Source: JALCLA01 sp965653565 (GTDB lineage: Bacteria > Pseudomonadota > Gammaproteobacteria > Xanthomonadales > Xanthomonadaceae). Taken from it: a DNA stretch of 14,516 bases. Within the stretch, counting starts at the first letter, position 1. Each line of letters opens with the position of its first letter. The notes under the pieces are model-generated. The model had not been told where the DNA came from. It saw nothing but the letters and a program-made list of their open reading frames with translations, and did not search any database. Position numbers and translations under genes: made by a program. This document shows, piece after piece, positions 1-6,244 of this stretch. Location: NCBI GenBank assembly GCA_965653565.1, contig CBFHAI010000082.1, forward strand, positions 1-14,516, given 5' to 3'.

Positions 1-20
1 ATCGATCGGTTGAGACCACC

Positions 21-52
21 GTTACTTTCTTTGCACAAGCAAAGAAAGTGAC
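21..52. repeat. Perfect 11-bp-arm palindrome, likely interspersed repeat
   Basis: ACTTTCTTTGC at 24-34 and GCAAAGAAAGT at 39-49 pair perfectly around a 4-nt ACAA loop. With one G·T pair the arms extend to 21-34 and 39-52. From memory, similar sequences occur as dispersed intergenic repeats in xanthomonads; this could not be searched here. It stands out as AT-rich in a GC-rich window. Confidence 0.7.
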
Positions 53-75
53 TCGTCCCCCGCTGAGGGGGACGA
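53..75. repeat. 9-bp-arm hairpin
   Basis: TCGTCCCCC at 53-61 and GGGGGACGA at 67-75 pair perfectly around a 5-nt loop. It lies only 3 bp beyond the hairpin at 24-49 and is followed by GAAGT/ACTTC (83-96) and GAAGC/GCTTC (107-121). Together these make a run of four consecutive stem-loops, probably one composite repeat unit. Confidence 0.65.
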
Positions 76-140
76 AACTGGCGAAGTCGCAACTTCATTC
101 GCGAGGGAAGCGGAAGGCTTCAATTCGCCAAAAAAGCGTC

Positions 141-194
141 GCGAAAATCGCAACGTTTTAAAGTCGCTGGATTCCCGCCTGCGCGGGAATGACG
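141..194. repeat. 54-bp direct repeat, copy 1, with dRS3-like palindrome
   Basis: This copy matches 272-325 without gaps, with 7 differences in 54 positions. Its core at 171-190 is ATTCCC, eight bases, GGGAAT; the arms extend to ATTCCCGC/GCGGGAAT around a 4-nt loop. That layout fits the published consensus of the neisserial dRS3 repeat and resembles REP-like palindromes of xanthomonads. The resemblance is to the motif; common origin is not shown. Confidence 0.8.
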
Positions 195-271
195 GGGTGT
201 GAGACGCGATCGCGAAGATCAATACCATCCTCACCCAGCCCTCTCCTCGAATGAGAGAAGTGCGGCGCACC

Positions 272-325
272 GCGAAGAGCGGAACGCTTCAAAGTCACTG
301 GATTCCCACCTGCGCGGGAATGACG
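272..325. repeat. 54-bp direct repeat, copy 2, with dRS3-like palindrome
   Basis: Second copy of the unit at 141-194, in the same orientation, 131 bp further on. The palindrome core at 302-321 again reads ATTCCC-N8-GGGAAT, but one base in the left arm (A at 308 in place of G) spoils one pair of the extended stem. The last 35 bp (291-325 against 160-194) differ at only two positions. It ends 39 bp beyond the stop codon of the neighbouring minus-strand gene. Confidence 0.8.
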
Positions 326-364
326 AAGCGTGAGTCGTCCGCGGAGGAAACAAAACAACAACCC

Positions 365-1927
365 TTACCGGGTTTTCCCCTCACGCTTCCCAAACAACAT
401 CGTCACATTGATCCGCCGATTCTCATACCCCGGCGCAAACCGCACCGAATCGGTCTTGTGGAACAGATCCGAATCGAAAATCACCGCGCGGTTCTGTCGA
501 TAAGGCACCTTCACGCACTCGGCCTGTTGTTCTTCGAGATAGGCGCGGATCTTCGCCTGGCCCTCGGCGCTCGAGGTGTTGAATTCATCGATGCCCCACT
601 CCGGCGGTGCCTTCTTGTCCCAAATAAGAAGGCCACCACTCTCGGGTTCGAGATTCGCCGAATCCGGGGTGATCCAGAAATTCACGTTTACACGGGCGAT
701 GTCGGCATGCATTTCGATGCCGTCGAGTTGCGCGTCGTATTTGAAGGCCCACAGTTGGATCAGCGGATAGTCGCGGAAGATCGCGGGGGCAGCGGTGCGC
801 AAATCTTCGGCGATTTGCAGCAGCAAGGGCGCGGCGAAGCCGTCTTCGAAGAAGGCGCCGACATAGCCGTTGGCATGGCGGAAGTCGAACCAGAAGGTCG
901 AATCCAGGCAATAGCGGCGCAGTGATTCGAGCGTCTCCGGACGCAGCAGGCCGTCGACCCAGGTGATGCCCGGTGCGCGCTGCTGATAATCGCGTTCGAT
1001 CGCGGTGGTGTCGAGCGTCGGCGACAGTGCGCTTTGCGGATGACGCGGTGCGTCGGCGATGTGGTGCAGGCGGTTGTAGTTGCCGGCCAATTGGTCGAGT
1101 TGCGGCGGGATCAGGTCGGCGGTGCGCGAGTCGCTGGGGGCGGCGGCGAATTGGTCGAGCAGGGCCTGATGCGCGGCGATCATCGCGTCGGCGTTCGGCA
1201 GGATGCCCTGCGCTTTGAGGTGGTGCAGTTGTTCGATGTCGTGGCGCAGCTTGGCGCGCGAGGCCGAGCGCAGTTCGCGCGGCGCGTCGGGTGGGTGGCG
1301 TTCGCCCGGCGGATAGCGCAGGCGGGCCGACGCCAGGATGTCGGCAGCGGCGTCATCGAGACGATGCGCGCTTTGATGCGCGAGGCCGCGCAACTTCAGC
1401 AGAGTAGCGTGATCGGGGCGCAGGCCCATCGCGGTGTTGCACGCGGCGATCGCTTCGTCGGGGCGATCGAGCCGGTACAGCGCTTCGGCCAGCCGACTCC
1501 ATGCCTTCGCATGATCGGGCACCATTTCCAGCGTGCGGCGCAATGCTGCTTCGGCGTCGGCATAACGATGCAGCGCGAGCAGCGAAATGGCGCGGTTGTA
1601 GTGCGCGTCGAGCAGTTTCGGTGCGAGGTTGGCGGCGCGGTCGAGCGGTTGGATCGCGACGGCGTGCGCGCCCAGTTCCTGCAGGCACAGGCCGAAATTG
1701 CTTTGCACGGCGGGATCGTTTCTCAACGCAGCGGCGGCGGCGGCGAGGTCGGCGCGCGCATTCTGCGGATTGCCGCGCGCCAGTCGCAGCAGGCCGCGCA
1801 CGTAGCGCGTGGCGGCCGAATCGGGCGCCAGCGCTTCGAGCGCGCGGATCTGCGTGTTGGCCTCGTCGTGGTCGCCGGTCTGCAGGGCGGCCAGGGCCGC
1901 GCGGTAATGGGTTTGCGGATTCGACAT
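365..1927 (-). CDS. TPR protein with C-terminal probable 2OG-Fe(II) oxygenase domain
   Basis: 520 residues in two parts. Residues about 5-205 are TPR-like helix pairs (for example 106-140 and 141-174, with the usual A/Y/P spacing). Residues about 315-515 look like a double-stranded beta-helix dioxygenase: H407-A-D409 is the HxD iron motif, H490 in DLFHKTD the distal histidine, and R504/R505 in RRINVT the likely 2-oxoglutarate anchor. Residues about 205-310 form a linker. No signal peptide is seen, so it is probably cytoplasmic. The TPR part would bind a protein partner and the oxygenase would hydroxylate an unknown substrate; that role is inferred from domain type only. The start is the ATG 4 bp after the ppk2 stop, with only a weak GAG as ribosome site, suggesting translational coupling. 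The distal gene of the train; repeats follow it. Confidence 0.8.
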   Translation of the reverse strand: MSNPQTHYRAALAALQTGDHDEANTQIRALEALAPDSAATRYVRGLLRLARGNPQNARADLAAAAAALRNDPAVQSNFGLCLQELGAHAVAIQPLDRAANLAPKLLDAHYNRAISLLALHRYADAEAALRRTLEMVPDHAKAWSRLAEALYRLDRPDEAIAACNTAMGLRPDHATLLKLRGLAHQSAHRLDDAAADILASARLRYPPGERHPPDAPRELRSASRAKLRHDIEQLHHLKAQGILPNADAMIAAHQALLDQFAAAPSDSRTADLIPPQLDQLAGNYNRLHHIADAPRHPQSALSPTLDTTAIERDYQQRAPGITWVDGLLRPETLESLRRYCLDSTFWFDFRHANGYVGAFFEDGFAAPLLLQIAEDLRTAAPAIFRDYPLIQLWAFKYDAQLDGIEMHADIARVNVNFWITPDSANLEPESGGLLIWDKKAPPEWGIDEFNTSSAEGQAKIRAYLEEQQAECVKVPYRQNRAVIFDSDLFHKTDSVRFAPGYENRRINVTMLFGKREGKTR

Positions 1928-1931
1928 GGGC

Positions 1932-2708
1932 TCAGTAGCGGTTCGCGATCGGTTTCACGGGTCCGGTGTAGCGTTCCTTGCGCGGCTCATGCGCGAGCGG
2001 CGGCAACTCGAAGACGGTTTCGGGCACGGTGACATCGGGCAGGCGATCGAGAAAGTCGCGGATCAGGTTCAATCGGCCGGCTTTCTGTTTGTTGAAATCC
2101 ACGACCGTCCATGGCGCCAATTTGGAGTGCGTGGCCTTGAACATGGCGTCGCGCGCGCGGCCGTAATCTTCGTATTTTTCGCGCGCTTTCAGATCGATCG
2201 GCGACAGTTTCCAGCGCTTGAGCGGATCGGCGGCGCGTTCGGCGAAGCGCTCTTCCTGTTCGTCCTGATCGACCGCCAGCCAGTATTTGAACAGCAGGAT
2301 GCCGTCGTCGATCAGCAATTTTTCGAATGCCGGCACTTGTTCGAGAAAGGCCGCGTATTGCGCATCGGTGCAGAAGCCCATCACTTTTTCGACGCCGGCG
2401 CGGTTGTACCAACTGCGATCGAACAGCACCAATTCGCCGGCGGCCGGCAGGTGCGCGACATAACGCTGGAAATACCATTGCGTCTGTTCGCGTTCGGTGG
2501 GTTTGGGCAGCGCGACGACGCGCACCTGGCGTGGATTGAGTCCATCGACGATGGCCTCGATCGCGCCGCCCTTGCCGGCCGTATCGCGGCCTTCCATCAG
2601 CACCAGCACGCGCTGGCCGCTGTGCTGCATCCAGCGCGTGGCAGCGATGAGTTCGAGCTTGAGCTCGTCGAGCAATTGGGCGTACTGCTTTTTCTTCATG
2701 TCCGGCAT
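1932..2708 (-). CDS. ppk2: Polyphosphate kinase 2 (PPK2 family)
   Basis: 258 residues, the usual size of a one-domain PPK2. This family transfers phosphate between polyphosphate and nucleoside di- or monophosphates. Residues 40-48 are the Walker A loop GRDTAGKGG, 93-99 the Walker B LVLFDRS followed by WYNRAGVE, and 161-187 the lid with the KxWKLSPID-type sequence (RWKLSPID, 165-172) and DYGRARD. The sequence looks like the class I type that favours NDP synthesis, but class and nucleotide preference are inference. The start may be M1 or M4 (2699); neither has a clear ribosome site. A 99-bp gap separates it from moaB upstream and holds a small palindrome (GGCCA/TGGCC, 2741-2753), so it may have its own promoter. 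The TPR-oxygenase gene starts 4 bp after its stop. Confidence 0.93.
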   Translation of the reverse strand: MPDMKKKQYAQLLDELKLELIAATRWMQHSGQRVLVLMEGRDTAGKGGAIEAIVDGLNPRQVRVVALPKPTEREQTQWYFQRYVAHLPAAGELVLFDRSWYNRAGVEKVMGFCTDAQYAAFLEQVPAFEKLLIDDGILLFKYWLAVDQDEQEERFAERAADPLKRWKLSPIDLKAREKYEDYGRARDAMFKATHSKLAPWTVVDFNKQKAGRLNLIRDFLDRLPDVTVPETVFELPPLAHEPRKERYTGPVKPIANRY

Positions 2709-2807
2709 GGCGGGAACGGCGAGGGCGGCGGCTCGGGAAAGGCCATTGTGGCCGATCGGAGCCGGGCCTGCGCGCGCCGCCAGGACGGAAATCGAAGGTC
2801 GGGCGGC

Positions 2808-3329
2808 TCAGCTTTCGCGCAGGCGCGGGCGCAGGTTGGCCAGGTTGCAGGGCTTGGTGCGGGCGTCGAGCTGGGCGCGGATCAATTTTTCCCACGCCGT
2901 GCGGCAGGCCGAGGTCGAGCCCGGCAGGCAGAAAATGAAGGTCGCATTCGCCAGGCCGGCGAAGGCGCGCGATTGCAGCGTGCTGGTGCCGATTTCATCG
3001 AAGCTGAGCGCGCGAAACATCTCGCCGAAACCGGGCATTTGCTTGTCGAGCAGCGGCAGCAAGGCCTCGGGCGTGGAATCGCGGCCGGTGAAGCCGGTGC
3101 CGCCGGTGACGAGGATGCCGTCGACCGAGGCATCGGCGATCCAGGCCGACACCTTGGCCCGCAACGCATAACGATCGTCGCGCAGGATGGCGCGTTCGGC
3201 GAGCGTGTGGCCGGCTTCACGCAGCGCGGCGACGAGGTAATCGCCCGAGCTGTCGTCGGCCGCCGTGCGCGTGTCCGACACCGTCAGCACGCACAGCGAC
3301 AGCGGATGGAATTCGGCGGCCGCGGTCAT
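2808..3329 (-). CDS. moaB: Molybdenum cofactor biosynthesis protein B (MoaB/Mog family)
   Basis: 173 residues, close to the ~170 of E. coli MoaB. The MoaB/MogA fold binds molybdopterin; Mog-type members adenylate it before molybdenum insertion, while the exact role of MoaB in proteobacteria is less clear. Visible motifs are TVSDTR (16-21), DDSSGD (25-30), the TGGTGFTGRDSTPE loop (75-88) that binds the pterin, and PGSTSA (146-151). The frame stays open upstream to 4028 but that part is out-of-frame shadow of GNAT and prfA. The start at 3329 is supported by homology, an AAAGG site 9 nt upstream and a 4-base ATGA overlap with the GNAT stop. No other molybdopterin gene lies in the window. Confidence 0.92.
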   Translation of the reverse strand: MTAAAEFHPLSLCVLTVSDTRTAADDSSGDYLVAALREAGHTLAERAILRDDRYALRAKVSAWIADASVDGILVTGGTGFTGRDSTPEALLPLLDKQMPGFGEMFRALSFDEIGTSTLQSRAFAGLANATFIFCLPGSTSACRTAWEKLIRAQLDARTKPCNLANLRPRLRES

Positions 3330-3784
3330 CCGTGCGCGCCTTTCACCGGCAGGTGGAACCATTGCGTCGCGTCGGCCGTCCAGCCGGCGCTGCGATACAA
3401 GGCCTGGGCGGCGACATTGTCGCTCGCGGTTTCGAGCGACAGGCGTAGCACGCCTTGCTCGCGGCCGTAATCGGCGGCGGCGTTGAGCAGGCCGGTCGCC
3501 ACGCCCGAGCGGCGCGCGTTCTGGCTGACGAACAGATCGTTCAACAACAGCACGTGGCCGGTGCCGACCGACGAATAGCCGGGATAAAGCAGCGTGAATC
3601 CGACCGGTTCGCCATCGCGCTCGGCCAGCAGCACGGTGGCTTCGCCGCGCGCAAGACGCTGTTCGAGCCAGTGCCGGGCACGCGGCAGATCGGACGATTG
3701 GCCGTAGAAGCCGCGATACGCATCGAACAACGGCGCCACGCGATCGAGATCGGCGAGCCCGGCGCGGCGGTAGGAAATCGTCAT
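3326..3784 (-). CDS. GNAT-family N-acetyltransferase
   Basis: 152 residues spanning one GNAT domain. Residues 81-100 include the beta4 strand (NDLFVSQ) and the acetyl-CoA pyrophosphate loop RRSGVATGLL, a variant of the R/Q-x-x-G-x-G/A motif. Residues about 117-135 (LETASDNVAAQALYRSAGW) are the conserved C-terminal strand and helix with the Tyr used as general acid in many members. The substrate may be a small molecule or protein N-terminus; it cannot be told from sequence. A strong GGAGG site sits 4 nt before the ATG, and the ATG overlaps the prfA stop as ATGA. It sits where many gammaproteobacteria carry prmC, but it is an acetyltransferase, not a methyltransferase (no NPPY motif). Confidence 0.88.
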   Translation of the reverse strand: MTISYRRAGLADLDRVAPLFDAYRGFYGQSSDLPRARHWLEQRLARGEATVLLAERDGEPVGFTLLYPGYSSVGTGHVLLLNDLFVSQNARRSGVATGLLNAAADYGREQGVLRLSLETASDNVAAQALYRSAGWTADATQWFHLPVKGAHG

Positions 3785-4866
3785 GCTGCCTCCGAAACCA
3801 GCTTGAGTTGGTCGGCCTGGTGTTCGGCGGTGAGCCGGTCGACCAGGTCGTCGAGATCGCCCGCGATGATCGCGGGCAGGTTGTAGAGCGTGAGGCCTTC
3901 GACGCGGTGATCGGTGATGCGGCCCTGCGGGAAATTGTAGGTGCGGATGCGCTGGCTGCGATCGCCCGAACCCACCTGCAGCCGGCGGTTTTCGGCCTGC
4001 GCGGCCTCGGCCTTGTTGCGCTGCTCATCCATCAAACGCGCCTTCAGCAGCGACATCGCCCGCGCCCGATTCTTGTGCTGGCTGCGTTCGTCCTGGCATT
4101 CCACGACGAGGCCCGAGGGCAGGTGCGTGATGCGGATCGCCGAGTCGGTCTTGTTGACGTGCTGGCCGCCGGCGCCGGAGGCGCGGAAGGTATCGACTTT
4201 CAAATCCGACGGATTGATTTCGATATCTTCGATTTCGTCCATTTCCGGCAGGATCGCCACCGTCGCCGCCGAAGTATGGATGCGACCCTGCGATTCGGTT
4301 TCCGGCACGCGCTGCACGCGGTGCGTGCCCGATTCGAATTTCAGGCGCGAATAGGCGCCGGCGCCTTCGATGCGCGCGATGATTTCCTTGTAGCCGCCGT
4401 GCTCGCCTTCGCTCGACGAAAGCACTTCCACGCTCCAGCGTTTGCGTTCGGCGTAGCGCGCGTACATGCGGAACAGATCGCCGGCGAAGATCGCCGCTTC
4501 GTCGCCGCCGGTGCCGGCGCGCACTTCGAGATAAAGGTTGGCTTCGTCGCGCGGATCCTTCGGCAACAGCAGCAGTTGCAGGGCTTCTTCGAGCGAGGCC
4601 AGGCGCGTTTGTTGCGAGGCGATCTCCTCGTCGGCGAACTCGCGCAATTCCGGGTCGGCGCGCATCGTTTCGGCGGCGGCCAGATCGCGCCGCACCGCCT
4701 CGAAACTGGCGAGCGAATCGACCACCGGCTGCAACTGCGCGTATTCGCGGCTCAGGTCGCGGAAGCGGCGCGGGTCGCTCATCGCGTCGGGCTCCGCCAG
4801 CAGGCGGCCGACTTCCTCGTGGCGCTCAGCCAGCGCTTCGAGTTTGCGTCGGATGCTGGGGCTCAT
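3781..4866 (-). CDS. prfA: Peptide chain release factor 1 (RF1)
   Basis: 361 residues, as expected for RF1, which recognises UAA and UAG in the ribosomal A site and triggers peptide release. The anticodon-like tripeptide is P188-E-T190 (RF1 type PxT) and the catalytic GGQ is at 233-235 in SGAGGQHVN. The N-terminal coiled domain (1-110) and the RSQHKNRA segment also match the family. An open frame extends upstream to 4941, but the start at 4866 aligns with RF1 (MSPSIRRKLEAL) and has an AAGGA site at 4872-4876. The start lies inside the last codons of hemA (41-bp overlap), the classical hemA-prfA pairing. Its Gln in GGQ is normally methylated by PrmC, whose gene is not in the window. Confidence 0.97.
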   Translation of the reverse strand: MSPSIRRKLEALAERHEEVGRLLAEPDAMSDPRRFRDLSREYAQLQPVVDSLASFEAVRRDLAAAETMRADPELREFADEEIASQQTRLASLEEALQLLLLPKDPRDEANLYLEVRAGTGGDEAAIFAGDLFRMYARYAERKRWSVEVLSSSEGEHGGYKEIIARIEGAGAYSRLKFESGTHRVQRVPETESQGRIHTSAATVAILPEMDEIEDIEINPSDLKVDTFRASGAGGQHVNKTDSAIRITHLPSGLVVECQDERSQHKNRARAMSLLKARLMDEQRNKAEAAQAENRRLQVGSGDRSQRIRTYNFPQGRITDHRVEGLTLYNLPAIIAGDLDDLVDRLTAEHQADQLKLVSEAA

Positions 4867-6160
4867 CGGCTTCCTTGTCGGATACGGGGGCGGGCGTGCC
4901 GGCTTCGGACATGCCCGTTTCAAACAGGCGCCCGGCGGCATGCAGCAGATCGTGATCGCCGCGCAGCGCGGCGCTGCGCAGGTTGGCGCTCGGCGCGTGC
5001 AGCAGTTTGTTGGTCAGGGTATGGGCGAGGAATTCGAGCGCCTGCTCGGGCGTGCGGCCCTGCGTCAGCAAGTCGCGCGCTTTCGCGAGCGTGGCGTCGC
5101 GTTCGGCTTCGCCGTGCTGGCGCAGGCGGCGCAGCGTGTCCTGCCGATCGCTGGCGCGCCACCATGCGAGATAGTGTTCGACCTGCAACTCAATGATGGC
5201 CTCGGCCTGCTCGGCGGCTTCGCGGCGCGAGCGGCGGTTGTCTTCGATCACCTGTTCCAGATCATCGACCGTGTAGAGATAGACGTCTTCGAGTTCGGCG
5301 GCGCTGGCCTCGATATCGCGCGGCACCGCCAGGTCGAGCAAAAACATCGGACGATGGCGGCGCACTTTCAATGCGCGTTCGAGGGCGGCGCGGCGCAGCA
5401 CCGGTTCGCGGCTCGCCGTCGCGGAAATCACGATGTCGGCTTCGGACAGATGGCGGTCGAGTTCGTCGAGCGGCAGCGCGAAACCGCCGAAGCGCGAGGC
5501 CAGCGTCTGCGCATGTTCGAGCGTGCGGTTGGCGACCAGCAGGCGCTTGACGTTCTGATCGACGAGGTGGCGCGCGGCCAGTTCGATGGTGTCGCCGGCG
5601 CCGATCAGCAGCACGACGGCCTGATCGAGTTCGGCGAATACCTGCTGCGCCAGGCGCACCGCGGCGAACGCCACCGACACCGGATGCGCGCCGACGCGGG
5701 TATCGGTGCGCACGCGTTTGGCGACCGCGAAACCCTGCTGGAACAGGCGTTCGAGCGGCGCTTTCAGTGCGTGCGCGCCGCGCGCCTGGTGATAGGCCTC
5801 TTTCACCTGGCCGAGGATCTGCGGCTCGCCGAGCACCATCGAATCCAGGCCGGTGGCGACGCGGAACAGATGCCGCACCGCTTCGCCTTCGCGATATTGG
5901 TACAGATAAGTGGACAGATGATCCGGCGCCAGCCCGTGATGGCGCGCCAGCCACAGCGCAGGCGCGGCCTCGGCGCCGGTTTCGACGCGGCAATAGATTT
6001 CGGTGCGATTGCAGGTCGAAAGCAACGCCGCTTCGCTCACGCCGGGCTCGGCCAGCAGGCTGGCCAATGCCGCCGCGCCCGCTTCGGGCGCGATCGCGAC
6101 GCGCTCGCGCAAAGCGAGCGGGGCGGTCTGATGGTTGAGGCCGAGCGCCAGCAGGGTCAT
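4826..6160 (-). CDS. hemA: Glutamyl-tRNA reductase
   Basis: 444 residues, slightly longer than the ~420 of E. coli. It reduces glutamyl-tRNA(Glu) with NADPH to glutamate-1-semialdehyde, the first committed step of haem and sirohaem synthesis by the C5 route. The catalytic cysteine is C50 in STCNRTE (48-54); LGEPQILGQVK is at 110-120; the NADPH-binding loop is LIGAGDTIEL (185-194); the C-terminal dimerisation helices fill about 310-420. The last ~25 residues (rich in P, T, E) are an extension that carries the prfA start. The ATG at 6160 fits the family (MTLLALGLNH) though no clear ribosome site precedes it. It is divergent from the TPR gene across 84 bp. Confidence 0.97.
   Translation of the reverse strand: MTLLALGLNHQTAPLALRERVAIAPEAGAAALASLLAEPGVSEAALLSTCNRTEIYCRVETGAEAAPALWLARHHGLAPDHLSTYLYQYREGEAVRHLFRVATGLDSMVLGEPQILGQVKEAYHQARGAHALKAPLERLFQQGFAVAKRVRTDTRVGAHPVSVAFAAVRLAQQVFAELDQAVVLLIGAGDTIELAARHLVDQNVKRLLVANRTLEHAQTLASRFGGFALPLDELDRHLSEADIVISATASREPVLRRAALERALKVRRHRPMFLLDLAVPRDIEASAAELEDVYLYTVDDLEQVIEDNRRSRREAAEQAEAIIELQVEHYLAWWRASDRQDTLRRLRQHGEAERDATLAKARDLLTQGRTPEQALEFLAHTLTNKLLHAPSANLRSAALRGDHDLLHAAGRLFETGMSEAGTPAPVSDKEADEPQHPTQTRSAG
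4870..4876 (-). promoter_or_regulatory. prfA ribosome binding site inside hemA
   Basis: AAGGAAG on the minus strand stands 3 nt before the ATG at 4866, giving the AAGGA core a 5-nt spacer. It decides for this start over the longer frame from 4941. Because it lies within hemA coding sequence, ribosomes translating hemA pass directly over it. Confidence 0.75.
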
Positions 6161-6194
6161 GGACGGAGGGTTCAGGTAAACTTCGGGATGCTGC

Positions 6195-6232
6195 GTCCGG
6201 GCGGCGCTGCGACTCGCGCGCGCCGGGCGGAC
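6195..6232. promoter_or_regulatory. Imperfect 13-bp inverted repeat in the hemA/TPR divergent region
   Basis: GTCCGGGCGGCGC at 6195-6207 faces GCGCCGGGCGGAC at 6220-6232; 11 of 13 positions pair, with a 12-bp centre. It sits in the middle of the 84-bp region that must hold promoters for hemA (leftward) and the TPR gene (rightward), a position suited to an operator or a transcript hairpin. In such GC-rich sequence chance is a real alternative. No convincing -35/-10 pair was seen on either strand. Confidence 0.3.
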
Positions 6233-6244
6233 TTGGATTCCCGC

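Larger units (their letters stand above)
1..364. other. Gene-free repeat-rich region downstream of the minus-strand gene train
   Basis: No convincing coding sequence lies here; the short open frames on both strands run through palindromes and have no recognisable product. The stretch holds a series of hairpins (24-49, 53-75, 83-96, 107-121), two copies of a 54-bp repeat (141-194 and 272-325) and, around 227-260, a CTCTC/GAGAG hairpin in a segment that reads like another dispersed repeat. The minus-strand train ends at 365, so these palindromes would be transcribed as its 3' untranslated region and may serve as its terminator or RNA-stability element. No U-rich tract characteristic of an intrinsic terminator is visible. 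Confidence 0.7.

Noticed and set aside
1..364. CRISPR array formed by the palindromic repeats at 141-194 and 272-325
   Set aside because: Only two units, diverged, with no further regular spacing and no cas gene. They fit an interspersed palindromic repeat instead.
1926..3470. Plus-strand frame of 514 codons opposite ppk2, moaB and GNAT
   Set aside because: Composition is that of an antisense shadow in GC-rich DNA, with no recognisable domain, and the opposite strand holds three clear genes.
3330..4028. N-terminal extension of moaB giving a 406-codon frame
   Set aside because: The extension is R/P/S-rich shadow of GNAT and prfA. The ATGA overlap, ribosome site and family length all support a start at 3329.
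4538..6244. A 1115-codon plus-strand frame that would start at 4538 and run into the TPR gene
   Set aside because: The first 569 codons are antisense to prfA and hemA, both identified by catalytic motifs. The real gene starts at 6245 with a signal peptide.
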